A stretch of DNA of 64,000 nt from Diphasiastrum complanatum (lineage: Eukaryota > Streptophyta > Lycopodiopsida > Lycopodiales > Lycopodiaceae). Shown here one piece after another: positions 55,293 through 64,000 of this stretch (position 1 is its first letter; each line of letters opens with the position of its first letter). The DNA lies in the NCBI GenBank assembly GCA_029204225.1, contig CM055101.1, positions 39,459,627 to 39,523,626 on the forward strand, written 5' to 3'. The notes under the pieces were generated by a model. It worked only from the letters and a program-made list of their open reading frames with translations. It was not told the DNA's origin and searched no databases. The position numbers and the translations under genes were made by a program.

Positions 55293-55297
55293 CAACC

Positions 55298-57060
55298 GAA
55301 AGACCACGATCTACTACTTGAAGAAGAAATCCGAAGTATTTGATTCTTTAAGAAGTTCGTGGCATTCGTAGAGCGACACACCTCAAAAAGAATACAAATT
55401 CTTAGATCTGACAATGGAGGTGAATACAAAAGCACAGAATTCTCAAGATTATGTGAAGAACAGGGGATTGAACACTAGTTCACTCCTGCATACACACCTG
55501 AATACAACGATGTGGCCAAAAGAAAAAACAGAACGCTAGTTGAAGGAGCTAGATGCATGATAGCACATGCTCAATTGCCAGGCCAATTCTGGGCCGAGGC
55601 AATAGCTGCAACTGTACACGTGCAGAACAGATCTACAACAACAGCGCTGGAGAACAAAACACCATACGAAATGTGGACAGGCAGAAAGCCTGATCTGTCA
55701 TACGCACGAGTGTTTGGATGTGCAGCATACAAGCACATTCCAAAGGAAAAGAGAAGCAAGCTCGATGAAAAAATGTGCAGACAATCATGGTCAGCTACTC
55801 GAACAGAACACATGTGTACAAACTCTATGATTCAACCACGAAGAAGGTTGTTTCGAACTGAGATGTAAAGTTTGACGAGTCCACATTCCCTGGACTGAAA
55901 GACGAAAGAGGCCATGAGATCTTCACACTGTTGCCTATTCAAGAGGGAGACCGAGGACAGACATCAAATCAGAATGCAAGACCCCAGACTCCAGAGCAGT
56001 AGGAAACAGAGGATCGACCCCACGAACAAGAAATGTTCGAACAGCGACGAAACGAACCTCGCAGGTCAACAAGACAAAGAAGACCTCTAGACCACTATTC
56101 TGACAATCTTCGATGGAGCAAAGACACACAGTTCGAGTACTGCAGCTTCACAGAAGAGCCAACACCATACCAAGAAACTATCCAGAGTCTAGAGGGAGAA
56201 TTATGGAAACATGCAATGTCAAAGGAGATCGAGTCGATGAGGCGAAACGAGATATGGACATTAGAGCCACTGCCAGAAAACAAAAAAGTAATCGACTACA
56301 AGTGGGTGTACAAGAAAAAGCTGAAATCAGATGACACCATTGGCCTTTACAAAGCAAGGCTTGTCGTGAAGGGCTACACGCAGAGATATGGTGTTGACTA
56401 TTTTGACACATATTTGCCCATGGTCAAGATGACAAGCATAAGGCTACTCCTTGCATATGCCACATAGTACAATATGAAAATTCACCAGATTGACGTGAAA
56501 ACATCCTTTCTCCACGAAGATCTAGAGGAGGAAATTTTCATGAAGCAACCTGAAGGTTATGAAGACCCCAACAACAGACGATATGTTTGTCGATTACAGA
56601 GATGCATCTACGGTCTAAAACATGCATCACGAGCCTGGTACAAACTTAATCGGTAGTCTGATGTACTTAACAATCTGTACCAAACCCGATCTGGCCTTCT
56701 CTGTTTATGCATTGAGCCAATTTTGTTCCAATCCTGGTCTAGCACATTGGAAAATGGCCAAACGAATCCTACAGTATCTGAAGGGTACCCAGAATATTGG
56801 ATTAACCTACAGAGCTAGAAACGAAAATAAAGGATTCGAGCTGCATCACTACAGTGATGCGAGTTGGGCGAGCTGCAAATATGACAACAAGTCCATTACT
56901 GGAGGATGTACAATAGCTTGCAGAGTTGCAATCAGCTGGATATGCAAAAAGCAAACCTTGGTAGCTCAATCCTCTTGCGAGGTGAGTATGTCGCAGTCTC
57001 AAAACTGGCAAATGAGGTAGTATGGCTAGAAATGATGTTGGAGGCAATCGGGATACCACC
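55298..57060 (+). pseudogene. Copia-D integrase, reverse transcriptase and RNase H (broken)
   Basis: Resumes after the inserted element: YYLKKKSEVFDS, then SDNGGEYKSTEFSRLCEEQG. The usual Glu of GVAE is Lys here (NDVAKRKNRTL, 55512), so the integrase triad is broken. Reverse transcriptase follows: [40 protein letters not shown] and CIYGLKHASRAWY. Near 56643 it jumps to GSLMYLTICTKPDLAFSV, so the part with the catalytic YVDD is deleted. The RNase H (HHYSDASWASCKYDNKSITG, TLVAQSS.E) stops at about 57060, where a minus-strand Copia-E fragment begins. The 3' LTR is lost. Confidence 0.88.
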
Positions 57061-58622
57061 CCCTTTCATGCACGCATCATAGGTTGTCGAATTGGTTGCA
57101 TTCATGATGATTACCCCTACGATAGCTCCATGCTGGCTTGCTTGATACAATGCCATTGAGTTCATGTGACATAGTCTCTTGTGCCATAGAACATCTGCAA
57201 ATTCGTGAGCTTGGTGTGCTTGATCTGTCGGTAGATGTACCCTCAAATGATATAGGTTGCTATTTCGTCTACCTTACGTGATCAGCGTACTGGTGCTAGC
57301 ATCAAACGACATTGTATATTTCATCTAAAAAAGTCACATGCATCCCAACGTCTACTATTCTTGTGACTGATAGCAAGTCTTGCTGCAGTGTAGGCACAAA
57401 AAGAACATCTTATAGGCGTCGGTCTCTGCGTTTGTGTTGAGCCACAACAAATTAATACCATTCACTTGATGTTTTGATCCGTCTCCAAGAACTATAAATC
57501 CTGATGGATCTACACTCTGAAAGTCATACATTATCCGTCTTGATGTAATGAAGTGTGAGGTAGCTCCTGAATCAAGGATTACCTCTTGTGTTTCGGGTGT
57601 CGATGCTGCACAAATGTTTGTACACAGATAGGCTGTCGAATTTCCATTGTTCGACCTTTCTTCGCCCATCTTCAAGCTTTATGGCTCTTCAACGTAGGAT
57701 GAACTATTGTTATTCTCTCGTTTGCCTTGAGGCTACTTATTCCTCGGGTTCTGGTAGCAGTCCATGGTTGCATGGCCCTTCTTGTAACAATAGATACACT
57801 CTATCTTTGGATTTAGCCAACATGAATTGACAATGTGTACTTCATGTTTGCAACTCACGCATACCTTCTTGTCGCCATTCTACTGCCTCGGCTTTTTTTT
57901 GTTCTTCCATCTGCCTTTGATGGCTCCCTCTGTTTGCTAATTTTGATCCTACCTTCGATTTGACTCCCTCTTAGGCTTGAACTGCTTCTTGGGCTTCTCT
58001 TTGTTGATGTAGAGAGCTTGGTCAAAAGCGTCCTTGTGATCAAGGTGCTCATGAGCTTCGACTTCTTCTCGAATCTCGATCACTTCCTGTTCGAGTGTTA
58101 TAGCTGGATTCTTTGCTAGCAGCATTCGGGTTGTCTAGAAAGATCTTGGTAAAGCTCATAACAGGTATGTGAGCTGCTTCTCTGCTGATACTGCATTCTC
58201 TGTTTTGGCGTTGTGTAATGAAAGGAACAGATCCTTCATTTTTCTGATAAAGGAGGTGAGATCTCTGCCATCCCATCACAGATTTGTCAGCTGATCTTCA
58301 ATAAGCATGATCTAGTTGAGCGATATCATCTGAATCTAGTAAGCAATGTATCCCACATCTCTCTTGCATTAGAGAGTCTCGCGAGGTCAAGTGTTAGACT
58401 ATCTTTGATGGATGATGACAAAATGGCCACTGCCTTGTCGTTCTTTTCTCTCCATTCTCGTAGCTCTTTGTCGGTGGTTGTAGGCATCTCTTCAGTGCCA
58501 TCTACCTAGCCCTTCTCTCTTTAGTATGAGAGAGGTCTTCACCTTCCATGCTAGAAAGTTGGACCTAGATGAGTCGAGAAGTGTGCAGATCTTTGACTGC
58601 ATGCTGCTTATGGATGCCATTG
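57061..58622 (-). pseudogene. Copia-E: gag, protease and GAG-pre-integrase fragment
   Basis: Gag starts at 58622 (MASISSMQSKICTLLDSSRS) and carries two zinc knuckles, CVSCKHEVHIVNSC and CIYCYKKGHATMDC, like Copia-D. Protease is intact by motif (VILDSGATSHFITSRRIMYD near 57560). GAG-pre-integrase (VLWHKRLCHMNSMALYQ near 57190) ends at about 57061, head to head against Copia-D. Several stops and frameshifts. Integrase, reverse transcriptase and RNase H are absent. Confidence 0.85.
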
Positions 58623-58727
58623 TTGTGAACTGTTCTTCAGTCTATTTTTTTGGTTTCTTGTTCTAAATGCTTGTCTCCTGAATCTGATAGCTCTTAAGCT
58701 ATACCATCTCTCAGATATGAGCTTGAG

Positions 58728-58786
58728 GCTCTAATACCACTGAAAGGGGAAAGTCGATATCGAGAACATCAAATGCTCTAATACCA
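58728..58786 (-). other. Duplicated primer-binding site of Copia-E
   Basis: GCTCTAATACCA occurs twice, at 58728-58739 and 58775-58786; each is the complement of TGGTATTAGAGC, one base off the canonical initiator tRNA-Met site. The LTR should start just right of one of them; which one was in use is not clear. Confidence 0.65.
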
Positions 58787-59049
58787 CTATTGAGAAATTG
58801 CTTGGATGTGAGTTCGATGTTGTTTGCCGATCTACTACCTGCTAGAACAAATCTACAGTCCTCCAAAGCGTGGATAGACATTGTTGACCTATGTTGTAAT
58901 TTGTTTTTGCATTTAACAAGATAAATTCCACCTAATCAAGCACTCATAGATAGAATGATTTCTCAATTGTTTATCTCTAGTTATGAGCACTCTTTTAGGT
59001 TTCGAAGTTACACTAAGCGATAAATCCTCCCCAGTGGATAAGATCCTCA

Positions 59050-60235
59050 TTAGATCCAACTACCTCACATTCATGTAAATATCATTTTAACTAGCTTATA
59101 TAAAACACTGGGTGATCAGTCGACTTATCTTGAAGATCAAGTTTATAAGCTAAAGAACCAATTTTTCTTATAATCCAAAATGGTCCACAATATTTAGTAG
59201 ACAACTTATAATGCTGTCTCGTACACACAGTCTTAGAACTTTTGAAATTCTAAGATAGTCATCATATGTTGAAATGTTGCAAGTGCATTCGTCAACCCAA
59301 AAGGAAGCCTAGAAATTCATAATGATCGAATCTCATCTGAAAAGCAGTCTTTTGCACATCATTTGGATGAATTCTAATTTGATGATACTTAATTTTGAGA
59401 TCTATTTTTGTGAAGTATTTAGCTCCACCAAATCATCCATTCGGGGCAATGAATATTTATTCTTGATAGCTACTTTATTCAATCCCTTGTAATCCACACA
59501 CATCCATAGTTACTCTCAATTTTATTAGTAATCTCTATCTCTTCTTTCTAAAAAAATTGGTATGGTTGTCTAGAAATAGGGTGACTACAATTATGTGGTC
59601 TACCGACCTAGACGGTGGTATTTCATGAGGTAATTCAACTGGAAAAACATCTTTGACTTCATCTAAGTCCATTGAGTTAAGAATTCTTGACAATTCACAA
59701 CTACTTAGATGCATTTCAAAGAAATCCAAAATGGGTTTGGCAAAAAAAAAACTAAGCTTCATATTGTGAATAAAATTTTTTCATTACATTAGCAAATGAA
59801 ATCATCCCAGATGGATGTACATGTATGTCTCCAAACAATGTAACTACTTCACTACCCTCCTGAAATGAGAGCACATGCTTCTCAAAATCAATATCAAGAG
59901 ATTTATTAAATAACCACTCATACCCTAGAATTATATGCTGCCAAATCTAAAACACGAAAATCAATGAACTCTCTATAATCCTGAATCCAAACTGGGAGCT
60001 TCAGAACTTTGACATCCCAAGTCTCCAACTCTGCACTTAAAGCTAGATATACTTTGTATCTATGATCATTGGCTTTAGTTTCCACGCCGAGTTTCTGCAC
60101 AAGACCAAAGCTAATGAAATTATGAGTTGAACCACTATCTACCAATATACTTACTTCATGTCCTTTACATGTGTCTTTCAAATAAAATAATTCATCAGCA
60201 GACAGTCGACATACTCAAATGAAAGGAGAAAAAAT
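59050..60235 (-). pseudogene. Ty3/gypsy remnant: protease and reverse transcriptase start
   Basis: The protease reads VSILVDSGSTHNFISFGLVQ (near 60150-60090). Further along come VFPVELPHEIPPSRSVDH (near 59640), the usual lead-in to gypsy reverse transcriptase, then [20 protein letters not shown] (near 59505) and RMDDLVELN. The catalytic YADD region is not legible; the remaining pieces to 59050 are decayed. It is a different fragment from the chromovirus one in the RPL15 intron and has no visible LTR. Confidence 0.75.
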
Positions 60236-60567
60236 TTATTCATTGTTACCAGGCTTAACGAACACTCTCCATATATACTCCCATAGCTTGTAGCTACTCT
60301 GGCTGGCTCCACAAATAGGTCGACCTTTGTGTCTAATCCATTCACTCTCTTGGACCCTATCCTGAAATAGGTTGCTTAGTTGCCGTTGGAAATGAATAGC
60401 CCCAAAAATTGGAGTGGAACTAGCATAACATTCTTCGTGGTATGCAGTGTGAGGCAATGAACCTGATAGGACATCAACAGGAAGTGAAGCAAATGAGAAA
60501 TTAGTGCATACATTAAACCAAATAATGGCCTTAGCTAAAGTTGTGTAAGAGAGATGAATTTTACCCA

Positions 60568-61433
60568 CTACATAACACACGACGTAACCTCACGACGTGG
60601 ATCTGAAGATGTCCAACCAAGGGGGGCCGCACTATGAACTATGGACCTCTCACACAACTCCATGTCCCATTCTCTTGCTTGCGCATCCATTTTGACAATG
60701 TGGGGCACACCATGGAGTGTGACAAAGAATCCATTATCTGTAGTAATACTTTCAGCCACAACAAATGCAGATTCACAAAGTTCATCAGACCATAAATTCC
60801 ATTTTAAAATACCCTCTTTATGTGTGCCATTCACAACTATGTCTGTCAGAAAGTTTGCAAAAACAAGCTCCACAACTCCAAAGGGGATTTGGTTGGCCTC
60901 TAATGCTGCCATTATTGCAGAACACTTTGAGGAACTCTTCTTGAAAGTCATTCCAAAGTGCTCCTGACCTTTCTATGCTCGCATGCAGCTTGTAGAAGCA
61001 TCAAAGATAGCCATAAGTATACACATATACAAATGACTGGACATATAACATATAAATGACAAGAAAATAACAGTAATATTGATCTTACTCTAGAATGTTG
61101 ATGAGTATTAGCTTTAACTGGTGCGGTAGAATCATCTTTTTGAAAGTCAGAAGGTGGATAAGTGTCCTCATCATGTCCCATGACTGGTATCGTCTCCTCA
61201 TCATGTCCCATGGCTGGTGTCGTCTCATAATGAGTATGCATGATGTCATCACTCACCCTTTCTCTACGCTTCCGTTGTTTAGAGACAACAACATTCTCTT
61301 GCACTATAGGCATCGTAGGCTTTTTTTTCAAGCGAAATCTTCCCCTCCATCCCTGGCCCTTTGAAGCTTCAGCTTGTCCTTCCCTAGTCTGAATTCCATC
61401 AAAAAAATTATGCTGCAATATGTTGTAGCACAA
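60568..61433 (-). CDS. Hypothetical two-exon-like ORF, unrecognised
   Basis: The first segment, 61433 to about 61095, is basic then acidic (RGRFRLKKKPTMPIVQEN, ETIPVMGHDEDTYPPSDF). It ends at a donor-like AGA|GTAAGA. A second segment follows an acceptor-like AG near 60966 and runs to 60568: SSSKCSAIMAALEANQIPFG, VVELVFANFLTDIVVNGT, ESAFVVAESITTDNGFFVTL, and REWDMELCERSIVH. Its composition is like a real globular protein, and the frame is open for 127 codons. I do not recognise the family. It could be a host gene fragment or cargo of a transposon. Confidence 0.4.
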
Positions 61434-61607
61434 TTAAATCATTAAGTGACACTCATACATTAGAAAACATAAATTTCTTACTAGTTCTTCGCTAGTTTGA
61501 ATTCCATCAAAAACATTGTACAATTTGTGTTTGGATCACTACCTCTCTAGAGAAAGTTTTGTTGGCCTCAGCAGATCCTTCCAACGGCTCTTTCAAACAG
61601 TTCCTTC

Positions 61608-61872
<265 letters not shown>

Positions 61873-62324
61873 AGTAAGTTTGATACTTCGATAATTTTCA
61901 TTCGTTTCAAATACACTGATTATCGAGACGAAGTTCTTAAGCGTCGTGGACGTCTTAAAGGTAGCAGACCATTTTCGTCCATGAAGACCTGACTGCCCTA
62001 CAGTGGAAAGAACGTAAGCAACTCATCGAGGAAGCAAATTCAAAAGGGAAAAATGTTATATTCTGTGATGGACGACATTTTTTTGTCACTCCATCCAGAA
62101 CTGATCACTCAACGTCACCTCCTGCGTGAGAGCCTTTCATTGATGCTTGTTAGAGATTGTTCAGAGTTAGGTTGAGAGTTAGAGCAATGAAGAGATATTT
62201 TTTCTCTTCTTAGTTAGTTTTGGTTTTAGTTATGTTGTTTTGACGACATTGCTCCATCTTGGTGCCATCAATTTTTATGTACTTTTTCGTCTTATACGCC
62301 TTTTGACATGGAAAAGACGTTAAT

Positions 62325-62503
<179 letters not shown>

Positions 62504-62933
62504 ATGGACTCTATTTTATAAACATTCTATTATAAATTGTTCCATAAGCTTTTGTTGAACGATTTTTTAAATTGTCCCTTCAAAATCGATAACATGAAAT
62601 TGACTTAAATTGCTTTGTAAGTTGGGTGACCTCCCAAAGAGAGAGAAAGTTTAATTTGGTGGAAACTTGAATTCCCTTAATGGCTGAGATGAATGCACAA
62701 CATGAAGATCCAATCTAACGGTGAGCATTCAGTTGCACTCAATGCATCTAAGGTTCTCTGGCTTCTATAAGTAAAGAGAGTACACTACCCCAGCTTCTAC
62801 TCTTCCTGCTTTCTCTCCCTTTCTCTTTTGGGTCCATCCTTCTTCTCTCTATTGCGACCTCTTTTGGATTGAATGAAGAGATACATGAACTTAAACAAAA
62901 GAGTAATTGTGAGAGGAAGCTATACGAAGTAAA
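62504..62933. other. Non-coding stretch, possible promoter
   Basis: No ORF. CTTCTATAAGTAAAG near 62761 is TATA-like, and pyrimidine-rich runs near 62800-62860 precede the ORF at 62934. Confidence 0.3.
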
Positions 62934-63224
62934 GTGAGATCTTTGCTACTCAAATTTGTATGTGAAGAAAACAGCGGATTACTAGGATATTGTCAAAGGT
63001 TGCGTGATATTGGAATGCATAGCGTATTTTGTCTTAATCAGCAATTACAGTTTGCTAATCAACAATTGCAACGATCAAATCAACAATTGCTTCGTTATGT
63101 GCAACACGCTAGTGCTGAAAACATTGCACTCAAGCATGCTATATTAGAGTTGAATGTAATAGTCACAACTCTTCGGGGCTCAAAACCAAGAAATCTTAGA
63201 ATCCATGGAGAAGTTGTGATCTGA
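62934..63224 (+). CDS. Hypothetical Gln-rich helical protein
   Basis: An open frame of 96 codons. The middle repeats NQQLQFANQQLQRSNQQLLR, a short Gln-rich near-heptad helix, followed by SAENIALKHAILELNVIVTT. This suggests a coiled coil. The upstream frame lacks a better start. Family unknown; it may belong with the ORF at 63476. Confidence 0.4.
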   Translation: MRSLLLKFVCEENSGLLGYCQRLRDIGMHSVFCLNQQLQFANQQLQRSNQQLLRYVQHASAENIALKHAILELNVIVTTLRGSKPRNLRIHGEVVI

Positions 63225-63475
63225 CATTTTAAAATTTGTTGTTGATATACAAGTTTTAAAAAGGGCAATGATGAAAAGGAAAAGAAAGAGAGTACCGATG
63301 AAGAATATTGATGACTTATCCACACATAGTGGCAATAAAAAAAAAAGGAATCGAGCATTTAAATATGTTTTTTTTATAAACTGTTTATTTGATTTGTATT
63401 GTCATTTAAATTTGATTTGCATTATCAATTTATTAAACATAATTTGAGTTTTTATATGTTTGTTGCAGATCATGT

Positions 63476-63769
63476 TTGGTGGCAAAGAACTATTTAATAG
63501 ATCGTTCATGCATTAGAGAATCTCTAAGTCATGTTTTACCGAGAAAGTCAACAAAGGCAATGATGAAAAATGCTCGGTTTGAAAAAATGAAAAAACAAAT
63601 TGCAGAGACTGTTTTGAAGAAGGTTCAAACTTACTTGGATGCAATTCTGATACAAGGTGCATGTGATGATTCTGGAAATAGCATAAATGCTTATTCTACT
63701 TTTTTTAGAATAGTTAAAGAAGCTTTTTCTCAAGTGATGTTGAAACAAATTGATCTTTCTCGTCCATAG
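63476..63769 (+). CDS. Hypothetical ORF after an acceptor-like site
   Basis: An open frame of 97 codons, reading SCIRESLSHVLPRKSTKAMM, MKKQIAETVLKKVQTYLDAI and AYSTFFRIVKEAFSQVMLKQ. TTTGTTGCAG just before 63470 would serve as a 3' splice site, so it may be an exon joined to 62934-63224. Stop-free pieces continue in another frame to the window's right edge (QPLYITNLYKSECGELNYND; MKLDESEIIKGQKLERVSV), so coding may run on. The composition is protein-like, the family unknown. Confidence 0.4.
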   Translation: MVAKNYLIDRSCIRESLSHVLPRKSTKAMMKNARFEKMKKQIAETVLKKVQTYLDAILIQGACDDSGNSINAYSTFFRIVKEAFSQVMLKQIDLSRP

Positions 63770-64000
63770 TAGTTGGCCAACCACTTTATATAACTAATTT
63801 ATACAAATCAGAATGTGGTGAGCTCAATTACAACGATTGCAATAATATTTTCCTTGATATTGAAAATGTTCTATAATATATTATTCGATTCTACAAACTA
63901 GACTAACATCAAGTAAATGGAAAGATTATTATTGTTATGAAATTAGATGAATCCGAAATCATCAAAGGTCAAAAGTTGGAACGAGTGAGTGTCACTTTGA

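Overview
The window looks like nuclear DNA from a land plant with a large, retrotransposon-rich genome. The basis is two recognisable plant genes with spliceosomal introns (a SLC37-type glycerol-3-phosphate transporter and ribosomal protein L15), one partial WD40 gene, and Ty1/copia, Ty3/gypsy, LINE-like and hAT-like remnants over most of the rest. The 8.1 kb intron in RPL15, loaded with transposons, would suit a gymnosperm or fern better than a compact angiosperm, but the sequence alone does not settle the lineage.

Layout. 1-1.6 kb: WD40 gene on the minus strand, running off the left edge, with a 46-bp tandem repeat beyond its last visible splice donor. 1.7-4.8 kb: a dispersed repeat, a gag-like scrap, and a decayed minus-strand gene of unknown identity. 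4.8-19.7 kb: a nested composite. An unfamiliar gene (here called the YDW/YYRAA gene) is cut into three parts by two copia elements, Copia-A (6161-11858, minus) and Copia-C (12827-18872, plus), each with paired LTRs and 5-bp target duplications; a separate copia LTR abuts its 5' side. 20.6-23.6 kb: a 3'-truncated copia (Copia-B). 25.3-28 kb: two TA microsatellites around a LINE reverse-transcriptase scrap, another LINE-like C-terminus, and a copia gag with primer-binding site (Copia-F).

29.1-31.9 kb: the glycerol-3-phosphate transporter (plus, two coding exons). 34.3-43.5 kb: RPL15 (minus, four exons), convergent with it; intron 3 holds a chromodomain gypsy remnant and an hAT-like (DUF659-type) remnant. 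43.6-47.2 kb: intergenic DNA with copies of a dispersed repeat. 47.2-57.1 kb: Copia-D, split in its integrase by another LTR element (49534-55292, minus) that carries a second copy of the YDW/YYRAA gene and a 25-bp satellite in its leader. 57.1-60.2 kb: fragments of Copia-E and of a gypsy element. 60.2-64 kb: unrecognised ORFs, long CT microsatellites, and unassigned possibly coding sequence at the right edge.

The most unusual item is the YDW/YYRAA gene. Two diverged copies share the same order of parts (a YDW motif domain, a Pro/Ser/Thr-rich stretch, a coiled coil, a C-terminal domain with YYRAA). One copy lies inside an LTR pair, in an element where I could find no Gag, protease, integrase or reverse transcriptase. 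It may be the cargo of a non-autonomous LTR retrotransposon family. The host genes work in unrelated processes (translation, phosphate-ester transport, WD40 scaffolding); no operon-like logic is expected or seen.
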